Origin: Desulfobacteraceae bacterium UBA2771
GTDB taxonomy: Bacteria > Desulfobacterota > Desulfobacteria > Desulfobacterales > Desulfosarcinaceae
Reading direction: 5' to 3'
DNA: 53,698 nt
Assembly: GCA_002352605.1 (NCBI GenBank)
Contig: DEIP01000141.1
Location: forward strand, 1-53,698
Shown one piece after another: positions 46,793 through 53,698 of this stretch. The notes beneath the pieces are model-generated. The model was not told the DNA's origin, did not search any database, and was given only the letters and a program-made list of their open reading frames with translations. Position numbers and translations under genes: made by a program. Position 1 is the first letter of the stretch, and each line of letters opens with the position of its first letter.

Positions 46793-48043
46793 ATGGCTGA
46801 AGATCTGAAGAAAATGTACCGCACCATTATGGACGACCATTTCCCCCCGAACATGGAGATCAGCTTCGTGGACCGGGACCGGCGGCAAACCCTGTTTTAC
46901 GAAAAAGTGACCTGGACCATCGACGCGGTCCAAAAAGGGCTGCGCTACGGTGAGAACCCCGGCCAGGAAGCGGCCTTATACCGCATGGTCAACGGCAACC
47001 TGGTACTGGGCGAGACCCAAACCATCCAGCCCGGCCAGTACCTGGCATCGGATATCGAACTGCTCCAGTCCGGTAAGCACCCGGGAAAGACCAATCTCAC
47101 CGATGCCGACAATTCACTCAACATCTTGCGATACTTCACCGATCGGCCCACGGCGGTAATCGTCAAACACAACAACCCTTGCGGCGTGGCCCAGGCCGAG
47201 ACCCTGGAACAGGCCTACATCAACGCCAACCGCGCCGACCGCGTGGCGGCCTTCGGCGGCTGTATCGCCGTTAACCGCAGCTTAGACATCGCCGCCGCCG
47301 AAGCCATTTGCAGCCAATATGCCGAAGTGGTTGTGGCGCCGGAGTTCGAGCAAGGGGTGATGGATATCTTCTTCCGGAAGAAAAACCTGCGGGTGATCCG
47401 CATCGGCAATATCGAGAGGCTTCAGGAATTTGTCGGCAAACGTTGCGTGGAGTTCAAGAGCCTCATCGATGGCGGCATCATTACCCAGTGGTCCTTTGTC
47501 CCCCAGGCACGATCCCGGGATGGCCTCAAACCGGCCCGGTGCGAGGCCAACGGCAACGTCTACCAGACCCATCGCATGCCCACCGACCGGGAGATGGAAG
47601 ACCTGCTGTTCGGCTGGTTGGTGGAAGCGGGGGTCACGTCTAACTCAGTACTCTACGTCAAGGATCTGACCACCGTGGGGATCGGTACCGGCGAGCAGGA
47701 CCGGGTCGGCGTGGCGGAGATCGCCCGGGACAAGGCCTACCGAAAATTGGCCGACCGCTACTGCTTTGAGGCCTGGCAGACGCCTTACAATGATCTGAAG
47801 GACCCGGATCGTAAGGCCGAGATCGATGCCCGTGTATCCGCCGAAAAGGGCGGGCTCCTGGGTGCATCCATGGTGAGCGACGCCTTCTTTCCATTCCGGG
47901 ACGGTGTGGACGTGGGTATCCGGGAAGGAATCAGCGCCATCGTTCAACCCGGTGGATCGAACAATGACTACCAGTCCATCGAGGCATGTAACGACGCCGA
48001 TGTGGCCATGGTCTTCACCGAACAGCGCAGTTTCAAGCATTGA
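46793..48043 (+). CDS. AICAR formyltransferase (C-terminal half of PurH as a separate gene)
   Basis: The 416-residue protein corresponds to the transformylase half of PurH. It has GLRYGENPGQEAALYR at about residue 51, the catalytic VIVKHNNPCGVA segment, and the end GISAIVQPGGSNNDYQSIEA...VFTEQRSFKH. It transfers formyl from 10-formyl-THF to AICAR. It carries about 50 extra N-terminal residues (MAEDLKKMYRTIMDD...) compared with the domain in fused PurH, supporting a true stand-alone gene. GAGGAG is eight bases before the ATG at 46793; a longer frame from 46688 covers the repeat spacer and is rejected. Confidence 0.92.
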   Translation: MAEDLKKMYRTIMDDHFPPNMEISFVDRDRRQTLFYEKVTWTIDAVQKGLRYGENPGQEAALYRMVNGNLVLGETQTIQPGQYLASDIELLQSGKHPGKTNLTDADNSLNILRYFTDRPTAVIVKHNNPCGVAQAETLEQAYINANRADRVAAFGGCIAVNRSLDIAAAEAICSQYAEVVVAPEFEQGVMDIFFRKKNLRVIRIGNIERLQEFVGKRCVEFKSLIDGGIITQWSFVPQARSRDGLKPARCEANGNVYQTHRMPTDREMEDLLFGWLVEAGVTSNSVLYVKDLTTVGIGTGEQDRVGVAEIARDKAYRKLADRYCFEAWQTPYNDLKDPDRKAEIDARVSAEKGGLLGASMVSDAFFPFRDGVDVGIREGISAIVQPGGSNNDYQSIEACNDADVAMVFTEQRSFKH

Positions 48044-48088
48044 AACCGATTGTCTCCCCACAAACCCTTATTTCATGCGGTTTCGCTG

Positions 48089-48115
48089 TTGACAGGCTTT
48101 AAAATATGCTGTAAT
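48089..48115 (+). promoter_or_regulatory. promoter for HU gene
   Basis: TTGACA (48089-48094) and TGTAAT (48110-48115) are 15 bases apart; shifting the -10 by two bases to TAATGC gives 17. It is in the 132-base gap before the HU gene. The -35 is perfect and the location right, so a promoter is likely although the -10 register is uncertain. Confidence 0.5.
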
Positions 48116-48175
48116 GCCGGAGCATAAGCGTCAGTATCCGGTTCCAATTTCACACCCATCCCTAAGGAGAACACG

Positions 48176-48448
48176 ATGACAAAAGCTGAATTGGTCGAGA
48201 AAATGGCAGATGACGCCGGCATCACCAAAGTTGCCGCCGCCGCCGCGCTGGATTCCTTTACTGCAAACGTCGCCAAAGCACTGAAGAAAAAAGACGGCAA
48301 AGTAACCATGGTGGGTTTCGGAACATTCATGAAGGTTCGCCGTAAAGCCCGCAAAGGTCGCAATCCCCAGACTGGAGAAGTAATCAAGATCAAAGCCGCC
48401 AACGTGGTGAAGTTCAAGCCGGGAAAGAAATTGAGAGACGCTGTTTAA
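48176..48448 (+). CDS. HU-family DNA-binding protein
   Basis: The 90-residue histone-like protein matches HU from end to end: MTKAELVEKMADDAGITK at the start, the VTMVGFGTFMKVRRKARKGRNP arm region (seen in two parts) and NVVKFKPGKKLRDAV at the end. It bends and compacts DNA as a homodimer or a heterodimer with another HU. TAAGGAGA is seven bases before the ATG. It has its own promoter-like signal and stands alone. Confidence 0.96.
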   Translation: MTKAELVEKMADDAGITKVAAAAALDSFTANVAKALKKKDGKVTMVGFGTFMKVRRKARKGRNPQTGEVIKIKAANVVKFKPGKKLRDAV

Positions 48449-48454
48449 CGTTTC

Positions 48455-48477
48455 ATACCACTGATTTTTTGTGGTGT
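48455..48477. terminator. hairpin between convergent HU and hisD
   Basis: ATACCAC and GTGGTGT form a 7-base stem (one G-T pair) around a T-rich loop in the 38-base gap between convergent genes. There is no following T run, so it is only a weak candidate for a shared terminator. Confidence 0.3.
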
Positions 48478-48486
48478 CATCCTCTC

Positions 48487-49809
48487 CTAAACGGAGCGTT
48501 TCGATGATTTGGAAGAGAGGCGGATTTGGATGGCATTGGCGTGGGCACCGAGCCCTTCGACGTTGGCCAGGCACATGATGTCGCGGGCCTCTTTCCTGAA
48601 TGCCACCGGTGAATAGCGGATCAAACTGGTCTTCTTCATAAAGTGGTCCACCGACAGCGCGGAAGAAAAGCGCGCCGTGCCTGCCGTCGGCAGGACATGG
48701 TTGGGTCCGGCCATATAATCACCCACCGGTTCAGGCGTATAATGTCCCAGAAAAATGGCGCCGGCATTGCGGATCCTCGGCGCCACATCCATGGGGTCCG
48801 CCACCTGAAGTTCCAGGTGTTCGGGGGCGATATGATTGGCCAGGTCGATAGCGGCGTTCAGGTTCTCAACGACCATAATGGCGCCGAAAGCCGCCAGGCT
48901 CTGCCGGGCGATGTCGGCGCGCGCCAAGGCACCCACCTGCTTCTCCACCGCCGCGTTCACAGAGTGGGCCAATTTTACGGAATCGGTGACCAGAATGGCC
49001 GAAGCCAGGGGGTCGTGCTCCGCCTGACTGAGAAGATCGGCGGCGGCGAAATCCGGATCCGCCGTCCCATCGGCAATGACCAGAATTTCGCTGGGGCCGG
49101 CGATCATATCGATGCCCACCGTACCGGCGACGATTTTCTTGGCCAAAGTAACAAAGATATTTCCGGGTCCCACGATAACATTAACTTTGGGTATGGTCTC
49201 CGTGCCATATGCCAGAGCGCCGACGGCCCAGGCGCTACCGACCTTGTAAACGTTATCCACACCCACCTTTTTGGCCGCCACGAGAAGATGGGGGGCCACG
49301 TTCCCCGAGGGCGTGGGCGGCGTGACCATCACCACCTTGGGCACACCGGCAATTTTAGCAGGAATGGCCCCCATGAGCACCGAGGAGACCAGCGGTGTAT
49401 TGCCGCCCCTTCCGCCGGGCACATAAACGCCGGCGGCATCGACGGGATTGACCATCTGGCCCAAAAGGGTGCCGGGCCGTCGGGCGTCGATCCACGATTT
49501 GGGCAGCTGCTGACGATGAAAACGCTCAATTTGCGAGGCGGCACGGTTCAGTGCCCGCATAAACGAACGGTCCACCTGCTTACCGGCCGCAGCCATCTCT
49601 GCGGGGGTGACCGCAAGGGCATCGATGGTCATTTGGGGCGCATCGAACTGCCGGCTGTATCGGATCAGGGCAGGGTCTCCGGTTTGTTTTACATCCTTGA
49701 GAATCCGGCTGACGGCCTGAACATCGGTTGTGCTGAAATCGATCTCCCGATCAATGATGGACTTCACCTTCTTATCCGCAGCGGATGATGGGTAACGCAG
49801 AATTTTCAT
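48487..49809 (-). CDS. hisD: histidinol dehydrogenase
   Basis: The 440-residue HisD catalyses the last two steps of histidine synthesis (histidinol to histidine, NAD-dependent, zinc enzyme). [25 protein letters not shown] and the C-terminal [13 protein letters not shown] are family signatures, with zinc ligands in the QAEHD region. It is alone here, with no other his gene beside it. A promoter-like pair lies upstream at 49843-49870, and AAAGGAGGAGG and AGGAAGG precede the start. Confidence 0.96.
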   Translation of the reverse strand: MKILRYPSSAADKKVKSIIDREIDFSTTDVQAVSRILKDVKQTGDPALIRYSRQFDAPQMTIDALAVTPAEMAAAGKQVDRSFMRALNRAASQIERFHRQQLPKSWIDARRPGTLLGQMVNPVDAAGVYVPGGRGGNTPLVSSVLMGAIPAKIAGVPKVVMVTPPTPSGNVAPHLLVAAKKVGVDNVYKVGSAWAVGALAYGTETIPKVNVIVGPGNIFVTLAKKIVAGTVGIDMIAGPSEILVIADGTADPDFAAADLLSQAEHDPLASAILVTDSVKLAHSVNAAVEKQVGALARADIARQSLAAFGAIMVVENLNAAIDLANHIAPEHLELQVADPMDVAPRIRNAGAIFLGHYTPEPVGDYMAGPNHVLPTAGTARFSSALSVDHFMKKTSLIRYSPVAFRKEARDIMCLANVEGLGAHANAIQIRLSSKSSKRSV

Positions 49810-49842
49810 GGGATGGTTTCCTTCCTGTGGGTGTCCTCCTCC

Positions 49843-49870
49843 TTTATTGTGGAACGGCGGGGTTTGTCAA
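49843..49870 (-). promoter_or_regulatory. hisD promoter
   Basis: On the minus strand TTGACA (49865-49870) and AATAAA (49843-49848) are 16 bases apart. The start of transcription would fall about 25-30 bases before the hisD ATG, leaving a short leader that contains the Shine-Dalgarno. Another TTGACA at 49921 points toward serC but has no good -10. Confidence 0.5.
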
Positions 49871-50025
49871 TAGAGGCGGGGGATGATGAAAAGCGATCAT
49901 TATTTTATTGATGTTACCGGTTGACAGATGGGTTTCTATCTGAAAAAAATTCGACGCTTATACGGTGTTGGTTACCAACAGCCTCGACACCGGCCCCCAA
50001 TACATTCACATGGAGGTTTTTTTAG

Positions 50026-51114
50026 ATGAAAGCGGACAGAATCCATAATTTCAACGCCGGGCCGGCGGCCCTGCCATTGCCGGTATTGGAGGAGATCCAG
50101 GAGTCTTTTCTCAACTTCGCCGGTTCCGGTATGTCGGTCACCGAAATCAGTCACCGCTCCAAGTGGTTCGATGATGTAATCAATGATGCCGTCGCACGGA
50201 CCAAACGAATACTGAAGCTGGACGACCGCTTTCATGTGCTCTTCCTCCAAGGCGGTGCCAGCTTGCAGTTCTGCATGGCCCCCATGAACCTGCTCGGCGC
50301 TGATGATTCGGCCGATTACGTCAACACCGGAACATGGTCGACGAAGGCCATCAAAGAGGCAGAGATCCAGGGCAAATCGATCAACGTGGTGGCCTCCTCC
50401 GAAGACCGCAATTTTTCCTATATCCCCCGATCAATCGCATTCAACGCCGAGGCAGTCTACGCCCATATCACCTCCAACAACACCATCAAGGGTACCCAGT
50501 GGGCGCAATTTCCGGAGACCGGTGGCGTCCCCATCGTGTCGGACATGAGTTCGGACATCTTCTCCAGGCAGCTAGATGTGGAAAAATTCGGAATGATCTA
50601 TGCCGGCGCCCAGAAGAACATGGGACCGGCCGGCGTCTGCCTGGTGATCATCCGCGACGATCTGCTGGCCCGCACCCCCGGGGAGATTCCCAGCATGCTG
50701 CGCTACACCACCTATGCCGAGAAAAACTCCATGTACAACACCCCGCCCTGCTTCGCCATCTATACGGTTCAACTGGTGCTCAAATGGCTGGAGGAAACCA
50801 TTGGCGGATTGGGCAAAATGGCGGCATTGAACCACAAAAAGGCCGGCCTGATTTATGACATCATTGATCAGAGCGGCTTTTACCGGGGAACGGCGGAAAA
50901 GGAGAGCCGTTCACTCATGAACGTCACCTTCCGCCTGCCCAATACGGATCTGGAGAAAACCTTCGTGGCCGAGGCTACCGAAAACGGTATGGGTGGGCTC
51001 AAAGGGCACCGCAGTGTGGGCGGATGCCGGGCTTCCATTTACAATCCGACGCCTTTGGCAGCCGTAGCGGCCCTGGTGGATTTCATGAAGGCATTTGAAC
51101 GTAAAAACGGGTAA
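50026..51114 (+). CDS. serC: phosphoserine aminotransferase
   Basis: The 362-residue PLP enzyme starts IHNFNAGPAALPLPVLEE and has FLQGGASLQF at the phosphate pocket. The Schiff-base lysine is K197 in AGAQKNMGPAG. It makes phosphoserine for serine synthesis and may also serve pyridoxine synthesis. AGGTTTTTTTAG before the ATG offers a modest ribosome binding site (GGAGG is 13 bases upstream). It is transcribed divergently from hisD. Confidence 0.96.
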   Translation: MKADRIHNFNAGPAALPLPVLEEIQESFLNFAGSGMSVTEISHRSKWFDDVINDAVARTKRILKLDDRFHVLFLQGGASLQFCMAPMNLLGADDSADYVNTGTWSTKAIKEAEIQGKSINVVASSEDRNFSYIPRSIAFNAEAVYAHITSNNTIKGTQWAQFPETGGVPIVSDMSSDIFSRQLDVEKFGMIYAGAQKNMGPAGVCLVIIRDDLLARTPGEIPSMLRYTTYAEKNSMYNTPPCFAIYTVQLVLKWLEETIGGLGKMAALNHKKAGLIYDIIDQSGFYRGTAEKESRSLMNVTFRLPNTDLEKTFVAEATENGMGGLKGHRSVGGCRASIYNPTPLAAVAALVDFMKAFERKNG

Positions 51115-51149
51115 GGATTGGGGACGAAGTAAAATGAACGAAAATTGCC

Positions 51150-51198
51150 GGCCCGAGAATCTTGTTCACCCATCGGCTGAATAAGGGCCTTCTTTTTT
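51150..51198 (+). terminator. probable terminator after serC
   Basis: GGCCC (51150-51154) and GGGCC (51185-51189) close a 30-base loop and are followed by TTCTTTTTT. An outer ACGAAA/TTTCGT pair encloses the whole. The T run is good but the stem is short. Confidence 0.45.
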
Positions 51199-51271
51199 GT
51201 TTCGTAAATATGACGAACCAATCACCGATCGTTTTCTTCAACACCAGCCGCATATAGATAGGAGGGACACA

Positions 51272-53014
51272 ATGGACAAAGTCTTGAGAATCGACATGGG
51301 CGCATCAGGGGGTCCGGCCGTCACGATCGACGACTTGGGAGATTATGCCGGATTGGGCGGTAGGGCCATGACCTCGGCAGTGGTGGCCAAGGAAGTGCCC
51401 CCCACCTGCCATCCACTGGGAGAGGCAAACAAACTGGTCATTGCACCGGGCCTGCTCAGCGGTTCGGCCGCGGCCATTTCCGGTCGGGTGAGTGTTGGCT
51501 GCAAGAGCCCGCTCACCGGCGGCATCAAGGAGGCGAACTCCGGTGGCCAGGGGGCCCAGGTGATGGGCCGGCTGGGTTATGCAGCCATCATCCTCGAGGG
51601 GAAAGTGCCCAACGACGGCCTGTACAAGGTCCTGATCAACAAGGACGGCATTACATTGGAATCTGCGGCGGATCTCAGGGGGCTGGGCAACTACGCGACG
51701 GTCGCCGAGCTCGCCGCTCAATACGGCAACAAAGTCGCCTGCATCACCATCGGCCAAGCCGGTGAGATGAAAATGTCCGCCGCCTCCATCGCCTTCACGG
51801 ATATGGAGCAACGCCCCACCCGCCACGCCGGTCGCGGTGGCGTCGGCGCCGTCATGGGATCCAAGGGAATCAAGGCCATCATCCTGGACGACGACGGCAT
51901 GAAAATGCGGACACCGGCCGATCCCGAGAAATTCAAAACCGCCAACAAGGCCTTCGCCGAAGGGCTGCGCAGGCACCCGGTCACCGGCGAGGGGCTTCCC
52001 GCATTCGGCACCAATGTGCTCACCAATGTGGTCAACGAGGCCGGCGGTTACCCCACCCACAATTTTCAGAAAGGTCGGTTTGACGGGGCCTCGAATATCT
52101 CCGGTGAAACCCAGGCCGCTCTGGAAAACCAACGCGGGGGCGAAGGATCGGCCACCCATGGCTGCCACCGGGGTTGCGTGATCCGCTGCTCGGGCACCTT
52201 TTACGACAAAGACGGCAATTTCGTCACCAAACAGCCCGAATACGAAACCGTCTGGGCCCACGGCGGCAATTGCGGCATCGACGATCTGGATGTGATCGCC
52301 CAGTTGGACCGCATGGATGACGATTTCGGCCTGGACACCATCGAAATGGGCGCCACCATCGGCGTGGCCATGGAGGCCGGCCTGGCCAAGTTCGGCGACA
52401 GCCGGGGGGCCATCAAGCTGCTCCAGGAAGTCGGCGACGGAACGCCGCTGGGAAGGATTCTGGGAAACGGTGCCGCCGTTACCGGGCAGGTCTTCGGCGT
52501 GGAACGGGTACCCGTGGTCAAACGCCAATCCATGCCCGCCTATGACCCCCGTGCGGTTCAGGGTATCGGCGTCACCTACGCCACGACCACCATGGGGGCC
52601 GATCACACGGCCGGTTACGCCGTGGCCACCAACCTACTGGGCGTGGGCGGCAGCGTGGATGCCCTCAAACCCGAAGGACAGGTAGAACTGTCCAGGAATC
52701 TGCAGATTGCCACGGCAGCCATCGATTCCACCGGCATGTGCCTGTTCATCGCCTTTGCCATTCTCGATCAGGCGGACACGTTCAATGCACTGGTGGACCT
52801 GATCGGTGCTTTCATCGGTCAGCCGATGACCGCCGATGATGTGACCGCCCTGGGCAAATCGGTGCTGAAAAATGAGCGCGATTTCAATCTGGCAGCCGGC
52901 TTCACGGCCAAAGATGACCGGCTGCCCGATTACTTCAAGAAGGAGTCCCTGGCGCCCCACAACGTCACCTTCGACGTCACGGATGAGGAACTGGACACGG
53001 TGTTCAACTGGTAA
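51272..53014 (+). CDS. aor: aldehyde ferredoxin oxidoreductase (tungsten-pterin enzyme)
   Basis: The 580-residue member of the AOR family oxidises aldehydes to acids with ferredoxin, or reduces acids with low-potential electrons. RHAGRGGVGAVMGSKGIKAI (about residues 184-203) is the family's pterin-contact loop. The 4Fe-4S ligands are C298, C302 and C306 in THGCHRGCVIRC, with a fourth Cys in DSTGMCLF. EYETVWAHGGNCGI is another signature. The ATG at 51272 has AGGAGGG six bases upstream; an in-frame ATG at 51197 is not used. The cell needs tungsten or molybdenum pterin, as for the formate dehydrogenase at the other end. Which aldehyde it uses is not shown. Confidence 0.94.
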   Translation: MDKVLRIDMGASGGPAVTIDDLGDYAGLGGRAMTSAVVAKEVPPTCHPLGEANKLVIAPGLLSGSAAAISGRVSVGCKSPLTGGIKEANSGGQGAQVMGRLGYAAIILEGKVPNDGLYKVLINKDGITLESAADLRGLGNYATVAELAAQYGNKVACITIGQAGEMKMSAASIAFTDMEQRPTRHAGRGGVGAVMGSKGIKAIILDDDGMKMRTPADPEKFKTANKAFAEGLRRHPVTGEGLPAFGTNVLTNVVNEAGGYPTHNFQKGRFDGASNISGETQAALENQRGGEGSATHGCHRGCVIRCSGTFYDKDGNFVTKQPEYETVWAHGGNCGIDDLDVIAQLDRMDDDFGLDTIEMGATIGVAMEAGLAKFGDSRGAIKLLQEVGDGTPLGRILGNGAAVTGQVFGVERVPVVKRQSMPAYDPRAVQGIGVTYATTTMGADHTAGYAVATNLLGVGGSVDALKPEGQVELSRNLQIATAAIDSTGMCLFIAFAILDQADTFNALVDLIGAFIGQPMTADDVTALGKSVLKNERDFNLAAGFTAKDDRLPDYFKKESLAPHNVTFDVTDEELDTVFNW

Positions 53015-53048
53015 GACGCATTCTTGAAGATGTTTACCGAAGCAAGGC

Positions 53049-53076
53049 ACGGGGAGATCCGCATGGGTCTCCCCGT
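53049..53076 (+). terminator. strong hairpin after the aldehyde oxidoreductase gene
   Basis: ACGGGGAGATCC and GGGTCTCCCCGT form a 12-base stem (one G-T pair) with the tetraloop GCAT, followed by TTTGC. It lies 35 bases past the stop and 40 bases before the next ATG. It may end most transcripts or lower expression of the next gene. Confidence 0.65.
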
Positions 53077-53115
53077 TTGCGTAACCGGGACCATGCAAAA
53101 GCCGGAGAGACATCC

Positions 53116-53698
53116 ATGTACCGACTCCACTTGTATATTGACGCCTCCTGTGCATCCCGATTTTACCCGCTGTTGGAAAAAGGTGTCGTCCTGTCCGCCA
53201 ACACCGGCTGCACCCTCCGGGATTTCCTGTGCGGTCCACTGGGCCTTTCCGACGAATACCTCGATCAGCGGGTCCAAACCTTGTTCCTTGATGCCCGACC
53301 GGTGGACGATGTGGATACGGCAGTCGTTAGGGATGGATCAATCCTGGCGTTGAGTGCGGCCATGCCCGGCCTGCTGGGTGCCAGCATGCGCAAGGGCGGG
53401 CGCTACGCCGCCCTTCGAAAAGATATTTCTCAACCGGTCGACAACTGCGGCATCTGCGAAACATCGGGACGAGTGACGGTCAAGCTGTTCAATATGGTGG
53501 CCAGGGAGGTCGGCAGCCGCCTGCTGGCGGCGGGTGTCGAAGTGGCCGGAAGCGATCTGCAACGGATTGCGGCGCGTTACCCCACAGACTTAAGCAGCGC
53601 CATCCGCAGTGCACGAACGGGTGGGAAGCAAATAACACCGGACATGGCCTTCTTCTCAACCCTGTCGAAACGCCGGGTATGGCTGACCCTCAGTATCG
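53116..53698 (+). CDS. unrecognised protein, partial, runs off the window
   Basis: An open frame of 194 codons starts at ATG 53116 with GGAGAG at good spacing and has no stop before the window ends, so the C-terminus is missing. The first 80 or so residues (VVLSANTGCTLRDFL, then LFLDARPVDDVDTAVVRDGSILAL) have the look of a small ubiquitin-like beta-grasp fold such as MoaD/ThiS, but this is a guess. MPGLLGASMRKGG (residues 83-95) and a CGIC pair (C111, C114) follow. No membrane span is seen in the visible part. It lies about 100 bases after the aldehyde oxidoreductase across a strong hairpin; a role with that enzyme is inference only. Confidence 0.7.
   Translation, partial: MYRLHLYIDASCASRFYPLLEKGVVLSANTGCTLRDFLCGPLGLSDEYLDQRVQTLFLDARPVDDVDTAVVRDGSILALSAAMPGLLGASMRKGGRYAALRKDISQPVDNCGICETSGRVTVKLFNMVAREVGSRLLAAGVEVAGSDLQRIAARYPTDLSSAIRSARTGGKQITPDMAFFSTLSKRRVWLTLSI

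Noticed and set aside
46680..46800. Frameshift that broke a fused purH
   Set aside because: The spacer is non-coding repeat-like sequence, the second gene has its own ribosome binding site, and it has an extra N-terminal extension.
1..53698. CRISPR arrays, transposases, phage genes, toxin-antitoxin pairs
   Set aside because: None were seen: no regularly spaced repeats, no transposase or integrase motifs, no small paired genes of those types.

Overview
The window reads as a chromosomal segment of a GC-rich, strictly anaerobic Gram-negative bacterium, most likely a Desulfobacterota (deltaproteobacterial) relative of the Desulfobacterales/Desulfosarcina group. That assignment is inference. It rests on a selenocysteine-type formate dehydrogenase, a tungsten-type aldehyde ferredoxin oxidoreductase, a purH function split over two genes, a meso-DAP-type murE in a compact dcw cluster, and the overall codon style. 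No CRISPR array, insertion sequence, prophage or rRNA/tRNA gene was seen.

Layout. 73-1563 is a B12-type radical SAM protein. 1564-1814 is an unusually structured intergenic region (nested inverted repeats, T8 run, possible leader peptide, promoter-like TTGACA) in front of a formate dehydrogenase (1815-4580). That gene carries an in-frame UGA at codon 377, best read as selenocysteine. A degenerate short-chain dehydrogenase (4606-5397) follows it. 5432-16633 (minus strand) is an ABC-transporter-dependent (group 2-like) capsule locus: kdsB, kpsM, kpsT, kpsE, kpsD, two glycosyltransferases and kpsC. No kpsS is visible.

16910-24209 is a mixed block: an alpha/beta hydrolase, a DedA protein, pcm, 5-formyl-THF cyclo-ligase, serS, a LysM protein and a TPR lipoprotein. 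After it comes a second copy (24294-26954) of the large capsule-locus glycosyltransferase. The two copies share a nearly identical 3' third and a more diverged middle, which suggests gene conversion. 27069-28790 is a radical SAM protein of the TIGR03960 type.

28845-44857 (minus strand) is a complete-looking dcw cluster in transcription order mraZ, rsmH, ftsL, ftsI, murE, murF, mraY, murD, ftsW, murG, murC, ftsQ, ftsA, ftsZ. Most junctions overlap by a few bases. A promoter with repeated GTGGA boxes lies upstream of mraZ. murB and ddl are absent from it. The right end (plus strand unless noted) holds an HD-domain protein followed by separate IMP cyclohydrolase and AICAR formyltransferase genes, an HU protein, hisD (minus), serC, an aldehyde ferredoxin oxidoreductase and an unrecognised gene that runs off the edge.

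Functionally the segment joins cell-surface construction (capsule export and peptidoglycan/division) with housekeeping biosynthesis (serine, histidine, purine, folate, seryl-tRNA) and two anaerobic Mo/W-pterin oxidoreductases. The best candidates for something undescribed are the structured leader before the formate dehydrogenase, the mosaic three-module glycosyltransferase pair, the split and divergent purH, and the unknown gene downstream of the aldehyde oxidoreductase.
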